Assembly (NCBI RefSeq): GCF_024707545.1
Contig: NZ_CP062229.1
Coordinates: 7,111,501-7,175,500 of the forward strand
Length of the DNA: 64,000 nt
Direction: 5' to 3'
Origin: Mesorhizobium onobrychidis
Lineage (GTDB): Bacteria; Pseudomonadota; Alphaproteobacteria; Rhizobiales; Rhizobiaceae
The notes under the pieces: generated by a model
What the model saw: only the letters and a program-made list of their open reading frames with translations
Told to the model about the DNA's origin: nothing
Databases searched by the model: none
In this document: positions 48,700 to 57,849 of the stretch, piece by piece
Layout of the letters: the number at the start of each line of letters is the position of its first letter
Numbering within the stretch: the first letter of the stretch is position 1
Position numbers and translations under genes: made by a program

Positions 48700-49707
48700 T
48701 CAGGGATGGGGCGGGGAGCGCACCACCTGCCGGGCTGGCTTGTCCTGACGCTCGCCTTGGTACGAGACCTGGCGCAGGAGATTGTCTTCCGTCCAGGTGA
48801 GATAGGTGACCTCGACCACCACTTCAGGCCTGACCCAATGCACGCGCGACAGCTCAAGCGGCGAGCCGAACCGGCTCTCGCGCGGCGGCGGAACGTCGAG
48901 GGGCATTCGAGCTGTCTGAAGTGGCCCAAGCCGGCGAGCCAATCGCTTGAGCTCTGCAACCGTGATGCCCGTGCCGGCGCGGCCCGCGTACAGCAGACGA
49001 CCATCATCGGTGTAGTAGCCCAGAAGCAGCGAGCCGATATGCGGCCGGCTTCCAGTCGGATCGGTCCAGCCGACGACGATGAATTCCTCCCTGTTGAGAC
49101 ACTTTGACTTGACCCACAGGCCGCGATTGCCGGATGCATAGGCGCGGTCGATCCGCTTTGAGATAGCGCCCTCGAGTGCAAGCCGGCAGGCGTGCTTGCG
49201 GAACGTAGGCCCGTCGCCGATCACGTGATCGCTGAAGCGCAGGCCAGGCATGTCGGTCGAAAACAGGCCTTCCAGTCGCGCCTTGCGCTCGATGAGCGGC
49301 AGCTTCGCAATGCTTTCTCCGTTCAGGAACAGAAGATCGAAAGCAAAGAAGACAAGATCGCCCGTGCGCCCCTCGTCCATAGCCGCCTGCAGGCGGCTGA
49401 AGGAGGTGACCCCGTCTGCCCGAACTGCGCACAGCTCCCCGTCGACATATGCCTCTTTCACCGGGAGCGCGCGGAGGGCCGCTATCGTCGCTTGATAGCG
49501 ATGCGACCAATCGAGGCCGGTGCGGGTGAGCAAGCGGATGTCGCTGCCGTCGATCCGCGCGTGCATGCGGTATCCGTCGTACTTGATTTCGTGAAGCCAA
49601 TCGGGGCCGTTGGGCGCTTCGTCGACCAGGCGCGTCAGCTGAGGCTCGATCCATTTCGGCGGATGCGTTCTATTCGGCTTTGCCGGATTCACCGTCTTCC
49701 GCGCCAA
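48700..49707 (-). CDS. ATP-dependent DNA ligase (LigD ligase-domain type)
   Basis: The 335-residue enzyme has the adenylation motif I EIKYDGYRMHAR, motif III FAFDLLFLNG, motif IV LEGAISKRID and motif V LWVKSKCLNREEFIVVGW, followed by an OB-fold domain. It matches the stand-alone ligase domain of bacterial non-homologous end-joining LigD; no polymerase or nuclease domain and no ku gene is in the window. Such ligases and SRAP-type proteins often neighbour each other in rhizobia, which fits this convergent pair. Confidence 0.88.
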   Translation of the reverse strand: MARKTVNPAKPNRTHPPKWIEPQLTRLVDEAPNGPDWLHEIKYDGYRMHARIDGSDIRLLTRTGLDWSHRYQATIAALRALPVKEAYVDGELCAVRADGVTSFSRLQAAMDEGRTGDLVFFAFDLLFLNGESIAKLPLIERKARLEGLFSTDMPGLRFSDHVIGDGPTFRKHACRLALEGAISKRIDRAYASGNRGLWVKSKCLNREEFIVVGWTDPTGSRPHIGSLLLGYYTDDGRLLYAGRAGTGITVAELKRLARRLGPLQTARMPLDVPPPRESRFGSPLELSRVHWVRPEVVVEVTYLTWTEDNLLRQVSYQGERQDKPARQVVRSPPHP

Positions 49708-50095
49708 ATGAGATAAAGCGTCGTCATGCGGGCCAGACTACCACATGATGACGGTACATCAGCTGCAGCTTTTATCGGAAATCGCGGGTCTTCACCTTGA
49801 TGCTGCCGATATGCTCGTAGGGATCTTATCGCGAGCCGGCGACTTGCTGATTAAGCTGCGTAAAGCCACGGGGCTTTCGATAAGAACGGCCGCGCTCAGT
49901 CGCCCTCCTTGCAATAACGCAAAGGAGAGCAAAATGACCAGCACCATTAATCTCCACAGCCGCCAGCTATGGCAACGATTTGGTGGGTTGGATCTTTCGA
50001 GACAATGTCGATGCATACACCCAGGTAAACGCTTTCGCAGATGCGATATGCAATTTGTGCATTGCAATATCTGCGGCGATCGATATGATCCTGTT
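49708..50095. other. 388-base region without a recognisable gene, upstream of a small RNA
   Basis: No coding motif was recognised. The right end carries a plausible promoter for the small RNA described next. Confidence 0.4.
50062..50089 (+). promoter_or_regulatory. Candidate promoter of the anti-SD small RNA
   Basis: TTGCAA (50062-50067) and TATGAT (50084-50089) are separated by 16 bases. The predicted start at about 50096 would give a transcript of about 115 nt ending at the terminator. Confidence 0.45.
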
Positions 50096-50210
50096 GTCGG
50101 CCATCTACTCCTCCCGGATGCGATGCCGGCGCTGAATGCGGTGCACCTCCTCCCGCGCCGCATTTCAAATCGAGCCCACTGCCACCTCCTCCCGGCAGTG
50201 GGCTTTTTCT
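50096..50210 (+). ncRNA. Small RNA of the 'cuckoo'/alpha-r14 type with CCTCCTCCC anti-Shine-Dalgarno loops
   Basis: Three hairpins can be drawn, each with a CTCCTCCC core in its loop. First, CATC/GATG around 50102-50120 encloses TACTCCTCCCG. Second, GCGGTGC (50138-50144) pairs with GCGCCGC (50155-50161) around ACCTCCTCCC. Third, GCCCACTGCC (50174-50183) pairs with GGCAGTGGGC (50194-50203), again around ACCTCCTCCC, followed by TTTTTCTTT. Repeated anti-Shine-Dalgarno loops and a length near 115 nt are the hallmarks of this Rhizobiales sRNA family. Members are thought to bind ribosome-binding sites of mRNAs or to titrate other factors. No protein is encoded here. Confidence 0.75.
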
Positions 50211-50211
50211 T
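50174..50211 (+). terminator. Rho-independent terminator of the small RNA
   Basis: A perfect 10-bp stem GCCCACTGCC/GGCAGTGGGC with a 10-base loop is followed by TTTTTCTTT. It doubles as the third anti-SD hairpin of the small RNA. Confidence 0.85.
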
Positions 50212-50369
50212 TGGATGAGCGGCAAAGAAGGCTGTAAAGGACACGCTTTTCGGCTTAACGAAGACGACCGAAACCGCCACGCACACCGTTATCGTCTCGG
50301 CTAAACGGCCCACGCAGGCCGCCGGAAAACAACTCTACCCGACAACGCTTTGTTTGCGAGCGTCATATT

Positions 50370-52100
50370 TTTGACGAAGACAGTCTGATCCGGCACTATT
50401 CTCTTGCGCCGGCCGATTTGTTGGAAATCCAGCTACGGCGGCGCGAACACAATCAGCTCGGCTTCGCGATCCAACTCTGCTTGATGCGCTATCCCGGCCG
50501 GCCACTGTTCGCCAACGAGGGTTCCGCCGAAAGCTATGCTTGACTATGTTGCTGGGCAAGTAGGTGCTCGACCGCATTCAGGTTGTATGCCCGTCGTGAG
50601 GAGACCCGCAGGAATCACATTGCTCATCTCCTCGGTTATCTACGGAAGCGAAACGCAACTGCCGAAGATCGGCGTGCCGCATTGCTGACGGCTATCGAGA
50701 CGGGCTCAACAACAGACGCCGGTGCTTCGATAGCTGGCGCCATTGTGGCGGAGTTCCACAATCGAAATTCGCTGCTCCCGGCGGCCAACATTATCGAGCT
50801 GATGGGGATCGCGGGTCGCGCTGTCGCTCGTCGGCGTGCGGAAAAGACGCTGATCGAAGGCCTTTCGTCTGATAGGCTGCAATCCCTCGACCGTCTTCTG
50901 GAGGTTGACCAAACCATCGGGTTAGACGCGCTTTCTTGGCTGCGATCCTCGCCAGAAGCACCTGGTGCATCGAACCTGGTCGGGCTTGCCGACCGTATCG
51001 CCTATCTGCGGACGCTGGAGATCGATCCGAAACTGCAGGTCCGCATATCTTCGGGCCGCTGGTACCAGATGATCCGTGAAGGCAATGCTACGCCGGCCTG
51101 GCTGGCCAACGACTTCAATGCCAGTCGTCGACACGCTCTGATCGTGGCGCAGGTCATCTAACTCAGCCAGGGCTCACCGACGATGCTGTTACGATGTTCA
51201 TCAATTGATGGGAAGGCTGTTCTCTCAGGCCAACAACCATAAGAAGCAACGGCACATGGACTGCAGGCCCGATACCGCCGAGGCGCTGCGCATGTTCCTC
51301 GACACGATCACTGCCCTGCAATCGGCGAACGACTACGGCCGGAATGCATTGGAGGCCCTCGATCAAGAAGTTGGCTGGCACCGGCTGCTCTGAATGAAGC
51401 CTGAACTCGAGTCGATGGTCGAGGACAACGAGGCATCGCCACGGCTGAGCAATATGCGACCGTCAACAAATAATGCCCGTGTTTCTGCAGGCGTTCACAT
51501 TCCGCTCGGCGCGTCGCCACGAACCTTGTCTTGTCGCAGTGGATGTATTGAAACGCCTCTATGCCGACAGGCGACGAACGCTCCCGGATCGCGTTTCTGT
51601 CACTCATCTCAGTCAAGCCGATCGAAAGCTCATCTTCGGCCAGGATCAGTCTGATCGGCGTCTCTATGAGATCGCAACACTTGCGCTTTTACGCGATCGG
51701 CTTCGATCCGCGGACATCTGGGTCGACGGGAGCCGATCGTTCCGACCGATCGACGAGCATCTGATGCCGCGGTCAACGTTCACAACTATGAAGGAGCAGG
51801 ACCGACTCGGACTTGGTCTCCAGGAAGATGGCGCGGCCTGGCTCGCGGAGGCTCGTCAGATGCTCGACTTCAACCTGAAGCGCCTTGCGCACAGGGCCCG
51901 AACCGGAAAGCTCGAAGGTGTTCGTCTTGAAGAGGGAACGTTGATCGTCACGCCGATCGCCGTTGAGGTGCCTGCCGCAGCCGAAGAATTGAATGCCGAG
52001 ATCAGCGACCTGTATCCACTGGTCGAGGTACCGGATCTTTGACAGAAATGCACGAATGGACCGGCTTCGCCGATCATTTCACGCATGGTTCGCACGGGTG
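50370..52100 (+). pseudogene. Tn3-family transposase remnant (left copy), several breaks
   Basis: The order of fragments follows a Tn3-family transposase: DEDSLIRHYSLAPADLLEIQ and LGFAIQLCLMRYPGRPL (N-terminal DUF4158). YARREETRRNHIAHLLGYLR onwards is intact from 50583 to 51161, including LVGLADRIAYLRTLEIDPKL. RLFSQANNHKKQRHMDC at 51211 and HEPCLVAVDVLKRLYADRRR to VEVPDL at 51473-52042 complete it. Stops and frame changes separate each part, and the catalytic core after 52100 is missing. Confidence 0.85.
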
Positions 52101-52154
52101 AGAGCCCCAGGAACGTCTCGGCCATGCTGCCGGTGATAGCACTGACGACAGGAT

Positions 52155-52275
52155 TGAGGCCAGATGCTCGGAACGCCTGACTCTCGAACGACCGATCATG
52201 AACAGCGATCGCTCAATACGACCCAGTTCCCGCAGCGCCCTGGCAAGCTGACTTTCCTTCGGAGACGCGTAAGCC
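52155..52275 (-). pseudogene. Tn3 transposase segment in inverted orientation
   Basis: The minus strand reads ESQLARALRELGRIERSLFM IGRSRVRRSEHLA, the 'LAxALRELGRIERTLF' segment that normally lies shortly before the C-terminus of Tn3 transposases. The flanking fragments are on the plus strand, so a small local inversion has occurred inside the remnant. Confidence 0.65.
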
Positions 52276-52309
52276 CGAAGTACGCTCCTGCGTATTGGAG
52301 TTTCCAAAG

Positions 52310-52502
52310 CGATCGGGTCGTCCACCGCCGAGCGATAGGCGTCCATTGGAACACGGTCTATCTCGACCGCGCGGTTACACAGCTCAAACGAGCCGGACGG
52401 AACATTCCCGAGACGCTGCTGAAGCACATCTCGCCGCTAAGTTGGGAGCACATCAACCCGACCGGCATCTATACTTGGGATGCAGAGCATCAAAATGCCT
52501 GA
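52310..52502 (+). pseudogene. Tn3-family transposase C-terminal fragment
   Basis: The plus strand reads HWNTVYLDRAVTQLKRAGRN and LLKHISPLSWEHINPTGIYT WDAEHQ, the end of a Tn3-family transposase. It is close to the separate remnant at 16.1-16.5 kb, so the two may be relics of related elements. Confidence 0.75.
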
Positions 52503-52853
52503 AGGAATCCGGTCGCTCAGACATCCAACCCCAATCCGTCGAGCAGCATAGGGTTCACGATCCGTTCGCTCTTTGCGCGCCCACAAACATCAAACCGGTG
52601 GAACCGATCGAGACGGTGGTGTCAGCAAGGCCGGCGGCACCATGATGCGAACCGGGCTGCTTTCTTCCAGGGAGACATCGATTTCCACATGGCAGCCAAT
52701 GGCTGTTCCTCTCATAACGCTGGAGCCGATCGCTCGGACTCCGGTTCAACACCTTCATTCTGAGGGACAGCCACCCAACCTGGCCAAGCTCGGGAAACCG
52801 GCCATTACGGCATCTAGGCGCGTGCACCATGCTGCCTTAGCGGGCATGTTGTC
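52503..52853. other. 351-base region between Tn3 remnant and tts box
   Basis: No gene was recognised. It may contain the rest of the transposon end, but I could not identify a 38-bp Tn3 terminal repeat by eye. Confidence 0.35.
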
Positions 52854-52885
52854 GTCAGGTTCTCGACAGCTCTATGGCAGATGCA
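52854..52885 (+). promoter_or_regulatory. tts box (TtsI-binding promoter element)
   Basis: The segment starting GTCAGGTTCTCGACAGCT matches the rhizobial tts-box core GTCAGxTTxTCGxxAGCT, with further conserved spacing to the right. It lies 44 bases upstream of the effector ATG in the correct orientation. It implies control by the nodulation-linked regulator TtsI, hence expression with the type III secretion system after flavonoid/NodD induction. Confidence 0.85.
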
Positions 52886-52928
52886 AGCCCAGCTTCAAAC
52901 GGGCTTATATTACTGAAAGTGACGACGG

Positions 52929-55900
52929 ATGGATTTAACCTCGACCAAGCGGGTACGCGGACAATCGAACAGGGCCGGCCTGCAAGGGAGCTCACCGGCG
53001 GCTCCGTCCGCAGGTACGGCGGCCTTTGAGCGGCAACTGAGTGAGATCGCCAATTCAGGCGGAGGTGGTGGAGCAATGCCGGCCGGCTCGGCGCCGCAGC
53101 CGAGTCAGTCGAGTCGACTTTTGAAAAGGCTCAGCAAGCTCCCTCTTCATCCCGAGGATCCTCCGCTTATTTTGGGTCATCTCCAGACCTCGCACTCGAC
53201 GGGGGGCGTCGTGCCCATCGCAGGCCGCGCTAAGTTGAGTCCGTATCCCCAGGACGCGGCTCTCATCAAAGAGTATAGAAACGCAGCCCGGACACCTAGC
53301 GGCAGGAGGAATGCAACTGCTCTTAGGAGCTTCAGTGACTACCTGCGTCAAAACAACAAGAAGGGCATTGTTGGTCGGCTTTCCGACGATGCGTTCGATG
53401 TAGATGTCAAGGTCTACAAGGAGGACGCTGATGATCGGTGCATCAGTGCCGCGCTGGCTCACCTCCGAGAATCGGACGCCGGCGCTAAAGCGATGGAGCT
53501 CGAGCGCCATACCCCCGTTCCTGATCCCAAAGACGCGGCACCGATGGAGCTGAGGCGGGGCGGCGAGGCGATTGCGCAGCATAGCGCGTCGCAGGAAGCT
53601 GGCAGTTGGCCAAAGGAGCTTCCTGCGGCAGCCCACGATCAGGATGTGCTTTTGGGGCTGATGGACGAACAGGGCCTGTCGTCTTCGGCGCCGCAGCCGA
53701 GTCAGTCAAGTCGACTTTTGAGAAGGCTCAGCAAGCTCCCTCTTTATCCCGAGGATACTTCACTTATTTTGGGGCTTGAGGAGGCCCTCATCAAGGGTAA
53801 TGCCACCGAACCAACCGCCAAGAATAGTGTCCGTTCTCTTCTCAGCTTTGGCCAGTGGCTCTTCGAAAAGAAGAAAGATCCCATTAAGGATCGGCTTGAC
53901 CAGGAGTCACTGACCGAGGATGCGCTTACGTTCATCGGAGAGCGCGATCCCGCGAGAATCCTTACGGCAATAAATCATCTCCGGACCTCGCAGTCGATGG
54001 GGGGGGTCGTGCCCATCGCAGGCCGCGCTAAGTTGAGTCCGTATCCCCAGGACGCGGCTCTCATCAAAGAATACAGAGATAAAATAAATGAGAACGGACA
54101 CAAAGCAGCGATACAGACCGGAAAAAGGAATTCAGCTGCTCTTAGGAGCTTCAGTGACTACCTGCGTCAACACAACAAGAAGGGCATTGTTGGTCGGCTT
54201 TCCGGCGAGGCGTTGGATGGAGATGTCAAGGTGTATAAGGAGGACGCCTATGGTAATCGGAGCATCGGTTCCGCACTGACTCATCTGCGAAAATCGGACG
54301 CCGGCGCTAAAGCGATGGAGCTCGAGCGCCATACCCCCGCTCCTGATCCCGAAGGCGCGGCACTGATGGAGCCGAGGCGGGGCGGCGAGGCGATTGCGCA
54401 GCATAGCGCGTCGCAGGAAGGCGGCAGTTGGCCAAAGGAGCTTCCTGCGGCAGCCCACGATCAGGATGCGCTTTTGGGGCTGATGGACGAACAGGGCCTG
54501 TCGTCTTCGGCGCCGCAGCCGGCTAAGTCAGCTCGGCTTGGCAGGAACCAGCCTCTTTATCCCGAGGATACTTCACTTATTTTGGGGCTTGAAAAGGCCC
54601 TCATCAAGGGCAAAGCGTCCGAGCACACTGTTAACGACTATGTACGTTCTGTTCGCAGCTTTGGCCGGTGGCTCTTCGCAAACAACAAGGATCCTATTAA
54701 GGATCGGCTCGACCACGGGTCCCTGACCGAGGATGCGCGCGAGTTCCTCGGAAAGCGTAATCCCAAGACACTCCTTCCGGCAATAGCTCATCTCCGAACC
54801 TCGCAGTCGACGGAGGGCGTCGTGCTGATCGCAGGCCGCGCTGAGTTAACTCCGCATCCGGAAGACGCGGCTCTCATCGCTGCTCTCATCAAAGAGTACA
54901 GAGACAAAGCAGCGATACAGACCGGCAAAAGGAATGCAACTGCTCTTAGGAGCTTCAGTGACTACCTGCGTCAAAACAACAAGAAGGGCATTGCTGGTCG
55001 GCTTTCCGGGAAGGCGTTGGCTGAAGATGTCAAGGCCTATAAGAAGGACGCCGGTGGTGATTCAAAGATCGGTTCCGCACTGATTTTTCTCCGAAACTCG
55101 GACGCCGGCACTAAAGCAATGGAGCTCGAGCGCCATATTCCCCCGGTTCTTGATCCCGAAGACGCGGCACTGATGGAGCCAAGGCGGGTCGGCGAGGCGA
55201 TTGCGCAGCACAGCGCGTGGCAGGAAGCTGGCGGTTGGCCAAAGGAGCCTCCTGCGGCAGACCACGATCAGCATGTGCCTTTGGAGCTGATCGACCAACC
55301 CGGCTTGTCACCTTCGGCGCCGCAGCCGGCTCAGTCAACTCGGCTTGGCAGAAAGCAGCAGCGTCTCTATCCCCAGGATGCTTCCCTCATTTTGGGCCTT
55401 GAGGAGGCTCTCATCAAGAATAATGCCGCCGAATTCACCGTCAAGAATAATGTACGTATTCTTCGCAACTTTGGCAGCTGGCTTTTCGAAAATAAAAAAA
55501 CGAGCATTGTTGCTCGGCTCAACCGCAAGTCCCTGAGCGATGACGGTGTGGTGTTCGAGTTCATCGGAGAGGGTGATCCCAGAAAACTCGTTACGGCAAT
55601 CGGTCATCTCCGGACCTTGCGGTCGACGGGCGTCGCAGGCCGCGCTAAGCTGAATCGTCCCACCCAGAACGTGACGCTCATCAATTCCGAAGGCGCGGCG
55701 CCGATGGAGTCGAGGCGGGTCGGCGACGCCGCTGCGCAGCACGGCGCGTCGCACCAAGCTGGCAACTGGGCACAGGAGCTTCCTGCGAAAGCGCACGATC
55801 AGGAGGTGCTTTTGGGGCCGATGGACCAACCCGGCCTGTCGTCATCTCTCGAGCCCGCAGCGCACCATGACCAGGCACCAGATCCCGGAGTGTCCAATCA

Positions 55901-57773
55901 CCAGCGGTCCCCGGACGAGCTGATGGGGGCACCTGCCTGGAGCAACCTGCTGCCAAGCGAGGAGGTCCTCATCGAGGATGAGCTTGACACAGCTGAGTTG
56001 AGGCCAGCGAAGAGGCAGCGGATCCTGGACGATCTGCAAGGCCTTGCCGCCGAGCGGCAGCTGAGCGAGATCGCTAATTCAGGCGGTCGCCTGCTGTCGC
56101 CGGCCGCCACCCATCAACTGGGTGCATCGCCATGGGAGGCGCGGCCGATGATGCAGGGGAGCGGGTACGAAGACGCCGCGGCGCCGCATGCGATCGCGAC
56201 GTCCGTCGGGGACGCCGCTGCGCAGCAGGGACCTGTCAGTTGGCCATCGGTCGGCGCGGAAGGTTACGGTCAGGATCTGATGGTTGAAGACGGCCCACCC
56301 TGGTCCGGAGTTCCCCCTGAGCAGGCGCAGGACATAGTCCAAGCTGGATGGCAGGAAGCTGCCAGGTCCACGTCAACCTTGTCGCTGCAGATGCCGCTCA
56401 ACTTTGATTGGAGTATGTGGCCAACCTCGGAACCAGCGCCAGTGCACTATGTCAGGGCTCGCTCAGAGACCTATGGCGATTTTGAGGCAGCGGTTGATCC
56501 CAATCCGCCCGGGCCAGTACCGGGTCATCACCAGGACGCTCGACAGCCCGGCTCGCCGCTGGCGCTTTCTCCACTGCCAGACTCCTCGGACGAGGAAGCT
56601 ATGGCGTGGTTGAGCCAGGAATTGGAACGGCGGCAGATGCTCCGCGATACGGAGTGGCAGTCCATGATGCAAGGGACAGGGTCCGCCGCCGTTCCGGGGG
56701 CGGGAGAACCCAATGAGGTTCAACTCATCCATCACCCTCGACCTCGGCCCATGGGTGAAGTTGCGCCAGCGGCACCGGCAAGAGCTTCCCAACCCGCCTC
56801 GCCAGCAACCGCCAGCCTGCCAGGCACCTACCGCGGTCTTCCAGTGGTTGATGTCACGACGCTAACGACCAGTTCCTCCGATGCTCAGATCGGGGCGTTC
56901 GGTCCGACAGCCTCGTCCAAGGTCGCCAACGGATCTGTGCTCGGCGCCACCGAGTGGCTGAGCGACGCCCATATCCAGAGGGATTACCATTTGCTGGAGG
57001 GGCAACTGCAGGGGATTGATCCGGAGCTCGCCGCCCGGACACGGCTGGTGGATCCGTCGGTATCCCATCTCCTGCGTCACGCGGGGTCGAACACCGCGCA
57101 ACACACATTGCAGTCCATCTATAATCAAAGCACCGCCCCGGCCGACTTCCTGTTCCTGCCCGTGAACAATGGCACTCCGACTAACCCCGGCACCCATTGG
57201 TCGCTGCTGCTCGTTGATCGCCGCGAGCCGGAAATACCGGTCGCCTATCACTACGACTCCCGCCAGCGAGAGGGATACAACGACGGGCCTGCAACACAGC
57301 TCGCAGGACTGCTGAACGCCACCTTGGCGCCAGCCCCCATGGCCCGACAGCCGAACGATTATGATTGCGGCGTCTTTGTGCTGGACGGCACGTGGGCGCT
57401 GGTTGGACGATTGGTGGAAGGGCAGCGGCCAGACCGCGAGCCGCTGCCCCTCGACAACCTCGTCGCCGATCGGCAGGCGCTGCAAGACCGGCTGAGCGGG
57501 CGCTTGCCGCACGAGGAAGAGCCCCGGCAGCTGTTGGATGATGAACCCGCCTCCCCACCAATGATGGCATTCGAGCCAGGGGAACTGCGGCAGCTGTTGG
57601 AGGACGAGCCCGCCTCCCCACCAATGATGGCATTCGACTCAGCGGAACTGTGGCGACTGTTGGACGACGAACCCGCCTCCTCTTCGCCACGAATTAATTC
57701 GACCCGACATGCGCGAACGGACGGTGTTCATCAGCCAACCCAGGCGCCGTGGCCCCCTCAACGCAAAACGTAA
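52929..57773 (+). CDS. Type III effector, NopD/XopD-like SUMO protease with internal repeat array
   Basis: This 1614-residue protein has a hydrophilic, Ser/Gly/Ala-rich N-terminus with no membrane segment. Residues about 54-970 are a tandem repeat array (see repeat feature). A basic AKRQR near residue 1028 could be a nuclear signal. A Pro-rich linker precedes a C48 Ulp1-like domain at about 1305-1510. The catalytic triad is His1423 (GTHWSLLLVD), Asp1443 (YHYDS) and Cys1480 (NDYDCGVFVLDG), with Gln1474 at the oxyanion position. The end bears three short repeats. The tts box upstream marks it as a TtsI-dependent secreted effector. The family includes NopD and Bel2-5 of bradyrhizobia, Mlr6316 of Mesorhizobium and XopD of Xanthomonas; they act in the plant nucleus, removing SUMO from host proteins and altering nodulation. 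All catalytic residues are intact. Secretion and substrate are inferred. Confidence 0.9.
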   Translation: MDLTSTKRVRGQSNRAGLQGSSPAAPSAGTAAFERQLSEIANSGGGGGAMPAGSAPQPSQSSRLLKRLSKLPLHPEDPPLILGHLQTSHSTGGVVPIAGRAKLSPYPQDAALIKEYRNAARTPSGRRNATALRSFSDYLRQNNKKGIVGRLSDDAFDVDVKVYKEDADDRCISAALAHLRESDAGAKAMELERHTPVPDPKDAAPMELRRGGEAIAQHSASQEAGSWPKELPAAAHDQDVLLGLMDEQGLSSSAPQPSQSSRLLRRLSKLPLYPEDTSLILGLEEALIKGNATEPTAKNSVRSLLSFGQWLFEKKKDPIKDRLDQESLTEDALTFIGERDPARILTAINHLRTSQSMGGVVPIAGRAKLSPYPQDAALIKEYRDKINENGHKAAIQTGKRNSAALRSFSDYLRQHNKKGIVGRLSGEALDGDVKVYKEDAYGNRSIGSALTHLRKSDAGAKAMELERHTPAPDPEGAALMEPRRGGEAIAQHSASQEGGSWPKELPAAAHDQDALLGLMDEQGLSSSAPQPAKSARLGRNQPLYPEDTSLILGLEKALIKGKASEHTVNDYVRSVRSFGRWLFANNKDPIKDRLDHGSLTEDAREFLGKRNPKTLLPAIAHLRTSQSTEGVVLIAGRAELTPHPEDAALIAALIKEYRDKAAIQTGKRNATALRSFSDYLRQNNKKGIAGRLSGKALAEDVKAYKKDAGGDSKIGSALIFLRNSDAGTKAMELERHIPPVLDPEDAALMEPRRVGEAIAQHSAWQEAGGWPKEPPAADHDQHVPLELIDQPGLSPSAPQPAQSTRLGRKQQRLYPQDASLILGLEEALIKNNAAEFTVKNNVRILRNFGSWLFENKKTSIVARLNRKSLSDDGVVFEFIGEGDPRKLVTAIGHLRTLRSTGVAGRAKLNRPTQNVTLINSEGAAPMESRRVGDAAAQHGASHQAGNWAQELPAKAHDQEVLLGPMDQPGLSSSLEPAAHHDQAPDPGVSNHQRSPDELMGAPAWSNLLPSEEVLIEDELDTAELRPAKRQRILDDLQGLAAERQLSEIANSGGRLLSPAATHQLGASPWEARPMMQGSGYEDAAAPHAIATSVGDAAAQQGPVSWPSVGAEGYGQDLMVEDGPPWSGVPPEQAQDIVQAGWQEAARSTSTLSLQMPLNFDWSMWPTSEPAPVHYVRARSETYGDFEAAVDPNPPGPVPGHHQDARQPGSPLALSPLPDSSDEEAMAWLSQELERRQMLRDTEWQSMMQGTGSAAVPGAGEPNEVQLIHHPRPRPMGEVAPAAPARASQPASPATASLPGTYRGLPVVDVTTLTTSSSDAQIGAFGPTASSKVANGSVLGATEWLSDAHIQRDYHLLEGQLQGIDPELAARTRLVDPSVSHLLRHAGSNTAQHTLQSIYNQSTAPADFLFLPVNNGTPTNPGTHWSLLLVDRREPEIPVAYHYDSRQREGYNDGPATQLAGLLNATLAPAPMARQPNDYDCGVFVLDGTWALVGRLVEGQRPDREPLPLDNLVADRQALQDRLSGRLPHEEEPRQLLDDEPASPPMMAFEPGELRQLLEDEPASPPMMAFDSAELWRLLDDEPASSSPRINSTRHARTDGVHQPTQAPWPPQRKT
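53088..55850 (+). repeat. Tandem protein-coding repeats of about 805-822 bp in the effector (four units, two partial)
   Basis: Units begin with the codons for SAPQP at 53088, 53685, 54507 and 55314. Each full unit has an A module (LYPEDTSLILGLEEALIKG ... SLTEDA ... HLRTSQS) and a B module (YPQDAALIKEYRDK ... LRSFSDYLRQ ... GRLS ... AIAQHSASQE). Both modules share the pattern of an alpha-helical, integrase SAM-like bundle (LrsFs.wLr...k..i..rL...sL..D). Unit 1 lacks most of its A module and unit 4 most of its B module. Long stretches are nearly identical in DNA, so recombination between units is expected. Confidence 0.85.
57525..57680 (+). repeat. Three 63-bp tandem repeats at the effector C-terminus (third partial)
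   Basis: Units start at 57525, 57588 and 57651. They encode RQLLDDEPASPPMMAFEPGE L, RQLLEDEPASPPMMAFDSAE L and WRLLDDEPASS. The acidic-hydrophobic pattern resembles short transcription-factor interaction motifs. This follows the SUMO-protease domain. Confidence 0.85.
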
Positions 57774-57849
57774 CTTTGCGGTAGAGGCGCGGTCATTATT
57801 GGTGGCGCAGGGCGCCTTTCCACCCGGACGGGCGGGTGGGAGGGGGATG

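Noticed and set aside
49745..50218. 157-codon plus-strand frame upstream of the Tn3 remnant
   Set aside because: Its 3' third overlaps the three anti-Shine-Dalgarno hairpins and terminator of a small RNA, and it has no recognisable protein motif.
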